A stretch of 64,000 bases of DNA from the NCBI GenBank assembly GCA_948146395.1, contig OX411548.1, positions 35,658,912 through 35,722,911 on the forward strand, read 5' to 3'. The translations under genes were made by a program, and so were the position numbers. Shown here one piece after another: positions 34,873-45,797 of this stretch. The number at the start of each line of letters is the position of its first letter. The first letter of the stretch is position 1. This DNA comes from Fragum whitleyi (taxonomy: Eukaryota; Mollusca; Bivalvia; Cardiida; Cardiidae). The notes below the pieces were generated by a model, which was given only the letters and a program-made list of their open reading frames with translations, ran no database searches and was not told the origin of the DNA.

Positions 34873-35130
34873 TTTATTTGTTTGTTTGAATGGGGTTTTA
34901 CGCCGCTTTCAACAATCTTTAAGTTATATAACGGTGGCTGGAGCACCTAACAATGGTTTCCTGGTATTTCTTACAGTACAACCATTACATCCTTTCTAAG
35001 CTTCCAGCTGCTATCCCACATTGGTCCAAGATTTTCAAGCAATTGGTGGGAGACAAATAGTCAAAAAGAATGAGTGCTGCTGTTGGGGATCAAATCCGTG
35101 ACCTCCCATATTGTGTTACAGGTCACAATT
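34873..35130 (-). mobile_element. SINE family S1
   Basis: It opens with the tail TTTGTTTGTTTGAATGGGGT and TTTACGCCGCTTTCAACAA, then the body, and reaches GGGGATCAAATCCGTGACC of the head. A second copy follows at 35167. Confidence 0.75.
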
Positions 35131-35166
35131 GTTTAAAACTCTTCAGTGGGTGAGTAAATATTGGTT

Positions 35167-35365
35167 TGGTTGTTTGTTTGAATACTGTTTTACGCCGCTT
35201 TCAAAAATTGTTCAGTTATATCACTGTGGCTGGGGCACCTAGATTCCTGGAATTTCTCTCATCAATACTACCATTACATCCTTTCCTAGCCTCCAGCTGC
35301 TATCCCACACAGGTCTACGATTATCAACCCATTGGTGGGAGACAAATATTTGGAAAGAATGAGTG
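35167..35365 (-). mobile_element. SINE family S1, head missing
   Basis: GTTGTTTGTTTGAATACTGT and TTTACGCCGCTTTC are followed by the usual body to GGGAGACAAATATTTGGAAA. It lies in the same orientation as the previous copy, 40 bp away. The plus-strand frame over it is not a gene. Confidence 0.72.
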
Positions 35366-35646
35366 CCTTCAGTAAATATTGGTAGCTGCAGTGAGTTATG
35401 ACATCTTGTTCACCTACTGATCAAGTGATACCTCTTTTTTCAGATTAATCTACCAATTAACCCTTGGGCAGGTGCATTTTGAGGAATGAAGATTTTAGAC
35501 TGGCTTCATCCCTTCCCCAAACACACACACACCATCCAAACCCCTCTTATCTGCACCTCTGATGGTATGCTCACCTTTTGAAGCTCTTCCATTTCACCTG
35601 AACACATCCTCTTGTACTCATTTGAACATTGATGGTGGAAACACAT

Positions 35647-36165
35647 ACTGCCTTTTTCTTTTTCACTTGCTTTATAATCAGTTTATCAGTCATCTGTTTG
35701 GTAGACTACCTTTATCTTTTTCACTTGCTCTATAATCAGTTTATCGGTCATCTGTTTGGTAGACTGCCTTTTTCTTTTTCACTTGTTTTATAATCAGTTT
35801 ATCAGTCATTTGTTTGGTACACTACCTTTTTCTTTTTTACTTGTTTTATAATCAGTTTATCAGTCATCTGTTTGGTAGACTGCCTTTTTCTTTTTTACTT
35901 GCTTTATAATCAGTTTATCAGTCATCTGTTTGGTGGACTGCCTTTTTCTTTTTTACTTGCTTTATAATCAGTTTATCAGTCATCTGTTTGGTAGACTGCC
36001 TTTTTCTGTTTTACTTGCTTTCTAGTCAGTTTACCAGTCATCTGTTTGGTAGGATGCCTTTTCTTTCTTTTTTTATTTTCTTGCTTTATAATCAGCTTAT
36101 CAGTCATCTATTTGGTACATTGCCTTTTTCTTTTCTACCTTATGATTAGTTAAGCAGTCATTTTT
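35647..36165. repeat. Satellite-like array, 58-bp unit, about nine copies
   Basis: The unit GCCTTTTTCTTTTTCACTTG, CTTTATAATCAGTTTATCAG, TCATCTGTTTGGTAGACT begins near 35651, 35709, 35767, 35825, 35883, 35941, 35999, 36057 and 36123. The first seven are very regular; the last two are more diverged. Confidence 0.9.
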
Positions 36166-36542
36166 CTAGAAGATAACCCTTAGAATAGAATACTAGTCGT
36201 AGCAGCTAAACATTTTTAAAGGACACAAACTATAGACTTGTAAAATCATATCATTAAAAAGTTGTTCTTAAGGATGATAAGGACAAGTGGTTTTCCTTTG
36301 GCAAATTAAAAATATCCTTTTAAATTACTTACATCACATAGAAGACAAAGTAATTAATTCAACACTTGGTATTTTTCTGAAAGGAATCATGCATCATGCT
36401 TTGATGTTTTCCTCTTCCAATTTTTTTCAAAATTTAATTTTCCAAATGATTACAAATGTCATAAATCAATCTGGATTCTTGCATTCCACTTATCTTGACC
36501 CTAATATATGGTATTGGCACTATGAAAGTTAATATTTACAGT

Positions 36543-36705
36543 TAAGTGGACCTGTAATAGTTCCACAATATTTGGGAACTCATGATCTTTCACAATGTTA
36601 AATGAGATTTCCTACCGAAATCATTAGGGAACTAAGGTCAACACTGTTAAAGTTTGTGATTTCCAAAATGTTGCAGAACTATTTCGGGTACACTTCCTTG
36701 ATTAA
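36543..36705. mobile_element. Palindromic MITE, relative of 33522-33667
   Basis: TTAAGTGGACCTGTAATAG and CTATTTCGGGTACACTTCC mark the ends, with AATGTTAAATGAG and CTGTTAAAG inside. It is more diverged than the copy at 33522. Confidence 0.5.
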
Positions 36706-36835
36706 TATAAAGGTTAACAAACCTTAACAAAAGTTTAACATTTCTTCAAACCTTATTTTTGTTACAGTATCAGTTTTAAAGACATACTCTGCAGGCCCAT
36801 TACTATCAAATGAAATTACTATGTGGTTTGTAACT

Positions 36836-37018
36836 GTCATCTCAAACCAGCCCTGCATTCGGGATAAAAAAAGGCCCCCAAAAATGGTGCACAGGATAAC
36901 AAAATGGTGCAAAGTGTTTGCCAATTTTTATCCCCTTTCCATGCATGTGAAAGTGCAAAGCGGGGTAAAATTGGAAAACAGTTTACACAGTTTTGTCATC
37001 ATGAATGCATGGCAGATT
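36836..37018. mobile_element. Palindromic MITE family C
   Basis: CAGCCCTGCATTCGGGATAA on the left matches CATCATGAATGCATGGCAG on the right in inverse; AAAGTGCAAAGCGGGGTAAA and GGAAAACAGTTTACAC are inside. Open frames on both strands here come from the palindrome. Confidence 0.5.
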
Positions 37019-37079
37019 ACATATACTAATAAACATTTGTCCCTCACAACAGGTGGTCACTAAAAGCAAGATTGAGTGT

Positions 37080-38335
37080 ATTGTTTTCAATTAACAAATC
37101 CAAAATTAACTTCAAACAAATCCTGCTATGGTTCATCATCACATGATTAAAGCACCTGTTTATCCATTTATAAACTAAATTTCAATGTGATTTTCCATCC
37201 TCTGTAACCACTATAATAAACTGAAGGACCCTAATGAAAATATTTACAACCATTCCAAAGAAAGTCAAAAACTTCAATGTTAAGCTTATTAAGCCATAAA
37301 TACCTGCTGATTAACTTAAAACCTTTAGCATAAAATTTTGATTTGCCTCCATATTCAATGCAATCCTTTGTGAAAGCTAGTACAAGTGTAATATGATTGA
37401 TTGATGGCATTTAGGTCTCTTTCAACCTCCCTTTGGTTATTTACCACAATATTGAATCAGATTTTCTTTTCATATAAGATTTTCTTTACATATTTCAATG
37501 GAACGAGAAAATATGATAAATTTCTTGAAAATAGAAAAAACATCCCATTTTCCTAAAATCATCTTGGTTCATTAAAATTGATCACAAAAATAACAACGAC
37601 ATTGCAGGGGTTCTTTTTATACAGTTGGTATAATCACAGGTAGCAGTATCAGAGAAATTATAGAAAAAAAAATAAATAATGACAAGGTGTCTTTCAAAAA
37701 TTCTAGGTCAACTTTCATATCAATATTACCAACAATTATTTGCACAAATACAAAAAATCAAAATGTATATTTAAAGCCCATTTTTATTTCTAAATGTGTG
37801 CAAAATTTTGTTGAAATTGGCCTTATATGAAATAAATAGGACAAATACACCCTCAATTTGAAAGGACATCACTGAGGTGACAATTAGTGTTTTATAGAAG
37901 CATTCCTAATCATATTTTTCAGTTTCACATTATTTCATTGGCTATAAGAAACACCCCTATTACATCATTATTGTTTAAAGGCCAATCAACCAATCAAATC
38001 AGCTCAAACCATTTGGAATGGCCTAATTTTTCAACAAAACATTATGGAGGATAAAATTGAGTTGACAACAGTGCTTTTGATTAAAAAGGTTTTGGTTTTA
38101 GGTGACAGTAAATATTTCCATGCGTTAGCGCTACTTTTCAATTTTTTTTCATTTATCTTTTTACCAAACCCAGTATATTGAAAAATAAACTCGCCAAATT
38201 ACATCATGTCTAAGCAAGGCCCTGCCAGTTCAGTAATAACGCAGAATATAGCAAACTAGGGTAAACTGTACGTAAACGACACAATTAAATAAGATTTTAC
38301 TATGTTGAACTACATTCAGTCTACGATAGAATCTT
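37080..38335. other. AT-rich spacer
   Basis: No exon or bounded element is clear. The 37910-38170 part has a few coding-neutral A/T tracts and no repeat that I can link to the rest of the window. Confidence 0.35.
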
Positions 38336-38339
38336 TTGA

Positions 38340-39165
38340 ACACAAGAGCCATGTTGGACATGGCCATCCCCCGCCGAGAAAGCTTGATAGTAAACTGAAG
38401 CACAATAGATTAAAGGTTCTACTTTAAGAAATTAAGCCCCTACAAAATCTAAGTCTTTAAAATAACAAAGGGCAATAACTCCAAATTATGCAAGCAAGAG
38501 TTGTAGTTCTTGTGCACTGCACTTCTCCTCCATGAGATCTATCGACCCATAAAGTTTCAAGTTGATAGCTATTATACTTTAGGAGATATGCTCCGGACAA
38601 AATCCAAGTCTTAAAAATAACAAAAGGCAATAACTCCGAAATTATGCAAGCAAGAGTTGTAGTTCTTGTGCACTGCATTTCTCCTCCATGAGAACTATCC
38701 TCCCATAAAGTTTCAAGTTGATAGCTTTAATTCTTTAGGAGATATGCTCCGGACAAAATTAAAGTCTTAAAAATAACAAAGGGCAATAACTCCAAAATTA
38801 TACAAGCAAGAGTTGGAGTTCTTGTGCACTGCTCTTCTCCTCTATGAGATCTATCCTCCCATAAAGTTTCAAGTTGATAGCTTCAATTCTTTAGGAGATA
38901 TGATCCGGACAAAATTTAAGTCTTAAAAATAACAAAGGGCAATAACTCCAATATTATACAAGCAAGAGTTGGAGTTCTTGTGCACTGCACTTCTCCTCCA
39001 TGAGATCTATCCTCCCATTAAGTTTCAAGTTGATAGCTATTATACTTTAGGAGATATGCTCCGGACAAGTTTAGTGACGGAAGGACGGAATGTTGGAATG
39101 ACGGATGAAGAGCATTACTATATCCCCTCGCCGAAAACTGCTGGGGATAATAAGCCCAATGTAGG
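38340..39165 (-). repeat. Tandem array, ~157-bp unit, four copies, inverted
   Basis: AACAAAGGGCAATAACTCC recurs near 38463, 38620, 38777 and 38933, about 157 bp apart. Each unit has GTTCTTGTGCACTGCACTTC, CATAAAGTTTCAAGTTGATA and GGAGATATGCTCCGGACAA. This is the reverse complement of the unit at 59431-62300. The array ends with GACGGAAGGACGGAATG and TCCCCTCGCCGAAAACTGC. Confidence 0.8.
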
Positions 39166-39334
39166 AATATGAACATGTCCAATACATATGTGACCACTAC
39201 TGCAAAACAAAAGGACAGAAGATCATTGGTTGAACTACGCAGTCCTCAGTATGTTATATAGTACTACGGTTTTCTTTTACTATAATGAGATATTGATTTC
39301 AAAGTTAAGTTTGGTAAAAAAAAAACTATTTACT

Positions 39335-39480
39335 TTCCTGGAAAATTCACTAGTACAAAGCGGAATTTGTGGGCCAATGAAAGAACAAAGATTGATAGCT
39401 GCTCATAGTAATCAAACTCTGGACCTTTGGGTTAAGTGGCCAACACTCTACCTCATAGACCATGGGCACCATGCTTTCCA
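39335..39480 (-). mobile_element. SINE family S2
   Basis: GGAAAATTCACTAGTACAAA, TGTGGGCCAATGAAAGAAC and AATCAAACTCTGGACCTTTG match the copies at 31954 and 51042. Confidence 0.5.
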
Positions 39481-39539
39481 ATCATGTTTAGTGACGATTT
39501 TATCAGATACATACTGCGAAACAGGAGTGAATAGCTAGC

Positions 39540-39915
39540 TCGACCTTGGCTATCCCTACTATCTGGTAGTAAAGTTTGCGACATTACAGTGTGTTACTAT
39601 GGTCAACTTGGATTGGGTTGACGGATAAGCAGCGTTTTCTTGATGTGAAAGTTCAGTCAATGTATAGACAAATAACTTACTTAAATGTAAGTAAGGTACT
39701 ATTTTGAACATTTCTTACAAACTTAATGACACTTTGTAAGGGCCAAACTCAAGATTTTGCACTATGTTTTACATTATGAGTTAGCATGGCTTACTTTGAC
39801 TAACTGTGCATCTCACGTTCATCTACGTACATTTTGCATGGTTGACTATGTACATTGAAGCATTATCATGACTCACTACCTTAAATAACGTAAATATGAT
39901 CAAGGCCTAAGTATA
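39540..39915. other. Spacer
   Basis: Several GTAAGTAAGGT-like phrases occur, but no exon is supported. I see no repeat family here. Confidence 0.3.
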
Positions 39916-40249
39916 ACTCTGCTTGGCTTTTGCTAGAATTAATCTCTTTGTTTTTTTTAAATGTTTTGGCCTTCCAGATGGTCCCTTTTTGTGCAACGGG
40001 TAACATTCATATGCATTAAAATTGAAGAATTAATCAATCAGATTGAATCATTCAAATAATGCAATCAGGTGGAAAATTAAAGTTTGGAATCAATAATATG
40101 AAATTCCTGGGGGATTATTACAAAATGAAAATGAAACAATGTGGTATACAGGTCTATACAATAAAAGTTCCAGACAAAGAAAGGTTTTATATAGGGATGT
40201 GGAATTCCAATGACAGTCCTGTCTGACGCAGTCTTTCTTACCTCTGGAC

Positions 40250-40284
40250 AAGGACATCTTTCCAGGCCACTTTTCCATGGACAA
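40250..40284 (-). pseudogene. Possible relic first exon, copy 1
   Basis: On the minus strand an ATG leads into MSMEKWPGKMSLSR and a donor-like CCAGAG-GTAAGA. EKWxGK near an N-terminus, followed by the equivalent of VALVTG, is how many short-chain dehydrogenases start, and the DNA here could be such a start with two small frame-shifting indels. This is a loose resemblance recalled from general knowledge; no downstream exon is seen. An identical copy is at 40696-40730. Confidence 0.15.
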
Positions 40285-40695
40285 GAAAATAGAGCAACGT
40301 AGGGTATTATCGACAGCTTAACGGTCTGGGGGATACCATGCCGATGATACCCGATAAAATTACTCTGCTTGGCTTTTGTTAGAATTAATCTCTTTTTTTT
40401 TTTTAAATGTTTTGGCCTTCCAGATGGTCCCTTTTTGTGCAACGGGTAACATTCGTATGCATTAAAATTGAAGAATTAATCAATCAGATTGAATCATTCA
40501 AATAATGCAATCAGGTGGAAAATTAAAGTTTTGAATCAATAATATGAAATTCCTGGGGGATTATTACAAAATGAAAATGAAACAATGTGGTATACAGGTC
40601 TATACAATAAAAGTTCCAGACAAAGAAAGGTTTTATATAGGGATGTGGAATTCCAATGACAGTCCTGTCTGACGCAGTCTTTCTTACCTCTGGAC

Positions 40696-40730
40696 AAGGA
40701 CATCTTTCCAGGCCACTTTTCCATGGACAA
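40696..40730 (-). pseudogene. Possible relic first exon, copy 2
   Basis: This is the duplicate of the sequence at 40250-40284, identical over the ATG and the donor-like site. It ends six bases before the TA that flanks the TIR element. Confidence 0.15.
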
Positions 40731-40737
40731 GAAAATA

Positions 40738-42830
40738 GAGCAACGTAGGGTATTATCGACAGCTTAACGGTCTGGGGGATACCATGCCGATGATACCCGA
40801 TAAAATTACCAACGTAAGTTTACACTAGTTTACTTCGGGGATACCCTATAACATGACATCATTGGAGAGAGGTATCCAATACCATACTTCTGATAATAAC
40901 TATCTTATCTCCCCGGTGTGTGGCGGGTAATATCGACATGATCCGGCAGTTATCGACAGGTCGATTATTTTTTTAACTTCGAGACAAAACTTTCGCCTCA
41001 ATTGGTTGTAAACAATTCATGAGAATGGCAAGACCGCTTACCTTCATTCCTCAGAATGTCTCTCTGTTTACTTACGCACCAATCTAAATAAAATAACAGC
41101 TATCTGGAGCATACTCCATCGCGAGACATCAGTTGATGACCGGGTCGCGCTTACGTTCAGACATATTGAGGAACTGACAACGAGACAGGTGGATGATTTG
41201 AATATGTAATATAGAGTTTGCGCCCAAGGAACATTACCTTTAAGATAAAAATAAACTGCAATTCTTGAATAAACCCAATTTCCACTTTCGGGTGTTAATA
41301 TCGGCCATTTTGGGGAGTGATTTTCTGTTTTCTGACAGTCTAAAAAACGCACACTTTCCACAAAATCAATGTCAAAGTCTATTTGTCGGTACATGAATGC
41401 GACCAATCAAATTTCCTAATTTCAATTTATCTATCTAAAATAAATGATTACTCATCACGATTTCTTAAGTTTAGAGTGTAAATTAGGCTGCCGGATTATC
41501 CATCCGTGTACATCACATTTTTCAGAATCATAAAGGAGTAGACCACAGACTCGGAATATACGTATATTGCGAGTCCCTGAGGAGACAGCTCCCCTTCGAA
41601 AATTGTTTGCATTCTTTATCATAGAAATGTTTGTTAAACGGAACTTAAAAAGGTCATTGAATTGATTGTATTTTCTATGCCTAAAATTTTGGAAAAGCAA
41701 GACTAACATTAAGTTTTAAAATCAATTCGACGTAAGCTATGGTGTTCTCTTCCGTGTCTTGAATAACTTACTTCAAATAGTAAACAATATCCTAGTCAAA
41801 ATCCAAGTGATAAAGACACAAGAAAATCATAAACTTTCTTGAGTAACTCCTATTTTATATGATGTCACTCAGTCTCTTTAAATTTAGTTCACGGTGGACT
41901 TCAAAGAAGCCGCCATAAACTTGGCTTGTCCGGGTCGACCCAACCTGGCTTTGTGAGGAATAGTAACACACTGCCTTTTCATGTTTTTGTCGGATTACTC
42001 AATAAAACAATTAATGGATTTAAAAATCGTAACTTCTCAACTTTAACCTGGAGTAATTTATTTTGAATATTTCTGTCCTCGTTCATCAAAAGCGAAACAC
42101 TAAGTCTTGATTAATTGGGCTTGGTTTATTATCAAATGATCTTCGAATAATTTTAGTTTCCTAGTAACCAAGCAACCAAACTGACAAATAACTTACCAAA
42201 TAATTGCGCATCTGAAAATGTATATTTATTCACGATTTGATGGCCTGTGTTTTTGATCACGGTCGTTTTTGTACTGGCAAATTTCAAATTTAAGCATCTC
42301 TTCACATTTTCAACATGTCACAAAACTGAAGTCTGATTACCCCTACCCCAGCCTTTTTATTGGCATGTGATTATTGTATTACACTCTCCGGGCTTTAATT
42401 GCACTTTTACAGTAATTTCAAACCATAAAATGCCGATTGCTTCAATTTTCCTCGCCAGATATAGACACCGCGCAAATTGGGATTATGACTACAGATTACA
42501 CTCGGTTTAGGGTTGTGGAGCACTATACAATGCATATTTGGCGTTTTAATTATTGATAAATCCAGTGAAGTACGATTTCAAACTGAAGTTGTACAAAAAT
42601 AGTGCCCTCCATATCTATCAAATTATTGGAGTGAAAATTCAGAAAGTAAAATTTTAACTAGCATTTTATTTTCATTGAAGATATTTTTTGGCGACTCTTT
42701 CAGCACTAATTGGAAGTTGAGATAATATTTTATGCCATATGTACTAAATTTGATCATATTTCATAGAAATAGAGGTCAAATCTAAAACATGCCGATAACT
42801 ACCGACGGTCGGTAATACCCGACGTTGCTC
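40738..42830. mobile_element. 2.1-kb DNA element with GAGCAACGT inverted ends
   Basis: TA flanks both sides (40736-40737 and 42831-42832). The left end GAGCAACGTAGGGTATTATC and right end (inverse) GAGCAACGTCGGGTATTACC match at 18 of 20. Next to each end are GGTATCATCGG-like phrases (TACCATGCCGATGATACCC; CATGCCGATAACTACCGAC). The interior is single-copy-looking, with a coding-like stretch at 41060-41208. The superfamily is uncertain; TA flanks fit Tc1/mariner-like elements. Confidence 0.62.
41060..41208 (+). CDS. Possible exon inside the 2.1-kb element
   Basis: CTTACCTTCATTCCTCAG is a good acceptor (ending 41055). An open frame then includes SVYLRTNLNKITAIWSILHR and TSVDDRVALTFRHIEELTTR before VDDLNM and TAA at 41206. 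It has charged and hydrophobic residues mixed as in a real protein. It could be an exon fragment carried by the element or chance. I do not recognise it. Confidence 0.22.
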
Positions 42831-42832
42831 TA

Positions 42833-43818
42833 CCAGGACAAATCTTGGAATGGAAACTTAAATTGATCTTTGATTCTTATTAGCCTAATGTTTATTAGAA
42901 GGTAGAGAACATTATTTTCAATGAAGAGAATTCTGGGAATCCAGCATTTTCTTCTTTAAAAATAATGCATGTTTATTTTAAAATCTATATTTACCCTTTT
43001 TTGCAGAAAACCAAAAGTTAATTTTGGCCCTTGACAAGTAGGAAATGATTTTTTACTTGTCCAGGGACAAGTGCAGCAGAAAATGCTTATTTCCAAATCC
43101 TGGTTAACACACAGTCTATCCTCATGAAAAGATTCTACCTTTTCAACATTTATCATTCATATTTGCAAGTCATACAGTACAGAGTTCAGATAAAACAGTA
43201 AATGAAAGTTCCTTTTAGCTATAAAGGATTAATGAAATCTGTCATTTAGTTCAATGTTTTAAATTACTGTGTGTACAAGGGAAACGACTTCAACAAGGAA
43301 GTCAAAATGAAATAAAGATTTATCCTTCCTTGGTCAAAATAATGCTGCCTATGATAAATTTTATTTTGTGTTCAATGTTACTTCTTTTAAAATCACTAAC
43401 TTAAGCACAATCTCTTTTTAAAAGCATACTGGAGAATCATATCTCATCTTGCTAAACAATGTAAGAAATTGATAATTTTTTCACAATGTTTTGCTTTTAT
43501 CACTTTTGCGTCACTTTTATCCAATTGCAATGCTCTTTGAATTGTCTTCAGCCTCTCAGAATGATTATTCTTGGAAAAATAATTTCCAGTAAATAATAGC
43601 ATTTGGCAGCATGGCAAATGTTTGAACAAATAAGTTAAGTTGTCATTCCTGTTTCATTCATTACTTTAAATAAACCTATAAGATGTTCTGACAAATGGTG
43701 CAATAGCACTATTTCTGGAAAAAATGATCTTACAATCATAATATGAGGGCTGAAATAGCCATAAAAGGTCACCTATATCAACAATGACTACAAGTGATAA
43801 ATTAAATGAGCTCAATAA
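42833..43818. other. Spacer
   Basis: CCCTTGACAAGTAGG and ACTTGTCCAGGGACAAGTGC at 43029-43075 form an inverted pair of the kind seen in element ends. No exon is supported. Confidence 0.35.
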
Positions 43819-43898
43819 TTCAAGGGGGTCATTGCAATACTACTGAAAGTGCCAATATGCTTATAGGCCTTAACAATAGTGGTGCACCATGACACCTC
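43819..43898. repeat. Palindromic hairpin, family A, decayed
   Basis: TTCAAGGGGGTCATTGCAA and GTGCACCATGACACCTCAA form the ends and AGTGCCAATATGCTTATAGG the loop side. The second arm has changed (CCTTAACAATAG). Confidence 0.6.
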
Positions 43899-44109
43899 AA
43901 TTACAATGTACATGCACATGTATATGCCTGGTGCCAATACTCAGCTGTTTGTTGCTGGCTGGCGGATAAAAAATTTATGTTGGAAAAGGGATGTAACTCC
44001 TACAAGACATGAAATCTGTGATTTGATACTCACAGAAACAAAATCCCTGAGGTGATTGGGACTTTACCTAAGACAATAAATAGTAATGTATTTGAAGATG
44101 GAGTAGATG

Positions 44110-44345
44110 ACAGGCTGGTTGTTTGTCTGTTTGAATGGGATTTTATGCTGTTTTTTATGCAATCTTTCAGTTATATTGAAGCGGCTAGAGCACCTTATGA
44201 TGGATTTCTGGTATTTCTCACCAGTACTTCTATTACATCCTTTCCAAGCCTCCAGCTGCTATCCCACATAGGTCTATGATTATCAATCCATTGGTGGGTG
44301 GAAATTAAATAGTCTGAAAGGATACTATAGTGCCACAGTTTTAGA
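44110..44345 (-). mobile_element. SINE family S1
   Basis: TTGTTTGTCTGTTTGAATGG and TTTTATGCTG start it on the plus strand, followed by TTACATCCTTTCCAAGCCTC and CATTGGTGGGTGG. The head is lost. Confidence 0.65.
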
Positions 44346-44414
44346 GGTGACTGTGATGTCAGGCTAAACTAAATTTGGTTAGGCTAAATAAAGGACCAAT
44401 AGCTGATGCTCTTT

Positions 44415-44584
44415 GCCAAGTTAAACATTTATTTGAAAAATTAAATCTATTGACAATTCTGGTTTAAAAGTGAAAAACAGGTGGTGTAGACTAACATCAG
44501 ACTGCACATTTTGTGCAGGCTGATGCTTGTCTATAGCTCCTGCCAAAGCAGGAATATTCCGAGTTCAGAATGACAAGGGTTGAA
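44415..44584 (+). mobile_element. TTAA MITE, left end missing
   Basis: It keeps AAATCTATTGACAATTCTGG, the palindrome CTGCACATTTTGTGCAG and the right end TTCAGAATGACAAGGGTTGA. The left terminus is deleted and the right TTAA has become TTGA. Confidence 0.65.
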
Positions 44585-44637
44585 AGGTGTGAAAAATTTT
44601 CTGTCAGAAAATAAGCACAGGCCTGAAACTCTTGAGG

Positions 44638-45414
44638 CAGTGTTGTGCCTAAGCCGTGCAACCGCGGGATTCCCGCAAATTTATTTCCAATGTCCCCTAA
44701 AATCTAAGCAATTGCGGGATTTCGGGCGCGCTCAGAAATCCGCGATCTTTTATTTTCCGTAATAGACTTACGAAAAAAGTCCTGCTCGATCGGCGTTAAT
44801 ATTTGTTATGATAGTATATTTCACGCATTGTCTATTGTTACACGTATACGGTGCACCCATGAAGACTTGACTGTGGACCGAAATTTACCATTCAATTTTG
44901 CAGATTTTGATGCAATATTGTGAACCGGTCGCGTAATTAGCGCACTTTCAAAAACTTGACAGTGACCCAAAGAATTACCATTTGATTCAGCCGATTTTAA
45001 TATAGAATAACGAGAACCAGTCTAAAAATTGTTACTAAATTTAAAATGGGGAAACAACAGATGCACTTGACTGACTTTATGTCGGGAAAAAGTAGAAAAC
45101 TAGCAGACGACGCTGAATCAACAGAGACTGCTGCAAAACCTCCGATCCAGCGCCGTCTACGTCTGCTGATGCAGACAGCGACATGACCCAGTCATCTTCT
45201 TCCTCAAAAAAGGAAGGAACAAAATTTCCAAAAGAATTTGACTTGAAACCAGCATTGAAGCTATTGAAATCCAGCAAGGACAGAAAATTATACTCAAATT
45301 AGAAGGTAGAAATAGTTGTTTTAGTTTGTCCCCCAAAATTTCCCAATGTCCCCTTAAAATTTAGGTAGGGGGACACCTGTGTCCCCCAAAAATTCTGACC
45401 TAGGCACAACACTG
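44638..45414. mobile_element. 777-bp hAT-like element with a transposase relic
   Basis: The ends CAGTGTTGTGCCTAAG and CTAGGCACAACACTG are inverted repeats, and CTTGAGG is duplicated outside (44631-44637, 45415-45421). Short GTCCCC-AAAAT phrases recur just inside both ends. The interior holds the frameshifted N-terminal coding relic at 45046-45302. It looks like an internal-deletion derivative of an autonomous hAT element. Confidence 0.75.
45046..45302 (+). pseudogene. N-terminal transposase relic, one frameshift
   Basis: An ATG at 45046 opens MGKQQMHLTDFMSGKSRKLA and continues through an acidic and Thr-rich part to about 45145. There the frame must shift by one base; the shifted frame reads a Ser/Thr/Asp-rich part with SSSSSKKEG and then FDLKPALKLLKSSK to a TAG at 45300. 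Starts of the form MxKQxxLxxFF followed by a Lys/Arg and acidic linker are common in hAT transposases and their zinc-finger relatives. The catalytic region is absent. The TE context supports this reading; the family call is inference. Confidence 0.45.
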
Positions 45415-45677
45415 CTTGAGGTAAAACATTATGCCTGATCAAGTGGGAGCCCAACGTTAAGAAAAACACTCCCTTAAGCAAAGACATAGAAGATCTATGT
45501 GTGTATAGACTCATACTTTGATTTAGCTCTGAGCCCTCAAAATTTGCAATGTTTCAAGAACTTAGAACTGCTGTATTAAACCATGAAGTAACTTTGCTGA
45601 TTGAATTCCATAAATGAGCAAAATTTTTAAAATGTGGTTTCAAGAGTATACATAGCAGGCACTTGGGGCAGAACATA

Positions 45678-45755
45678 TTGATGGCTCAGCGCGCAACAGA
45701 TGTAACTGCCTATATGTTTATTGGCAGTTACAACTGTTTTGTGCTGAGCCATTAT
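45678..45755. repeat. Palindromic hairpin, family B
   Basis: TTGATGGCTCAGCGCGCAAC and TTTTGTGCTGAGCCATTAT enclose GTAACTGCCTATA and TTGGCAGTTAC. TA flanks (45676-45677, 45756-45757) within a restored ACATATGT target. Confidence 0.82.
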
Positions 45756-45797
45756 TATGTGACATCATGCATACACTTGCACAAAAGCTTTGTGGGG

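Larger units (their letters stand above)
39916..40807. repeat. Tandem duplication of a 446-bp unit, two near-identical copies
   Basis: Copy 1 (39916-40361) and copy 2 (40362-40807) differ at only a few positions, such as a T-run length change near 39950/40395 and TTTGGAATC versus TTTTGAATC. The junction reads AAAATTACTCTGC, between the left edge ATAACTCTGC and right edge AAAATTACCAACG, so a two-base AC overlap could have guided it. Each copy includes the first ~70 bp of the TIR element at 40738, so the duplication came after that insertion. Confidence 0.88.

Noticed and set aside
35647..36165. CRISPR-like array
   Set aside because: The units are contiguous with no unique spacers, the period is 58 bp, and the genome is eukaryotic. 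It is a satellite.
40077..40730. 121- and 64-codon minus-strand frames
   Set aside because: They are open only because the duplicated unit happens to lack stops. Only the short N-terminal resemblance is kept, as a weak finding.
41068..41406. 112-codon minus-strand frame in the 2.1-kb element
   Set aside because: It is opposite the better plus-strand exon candidate and has no recognisable domain. I could not support it.
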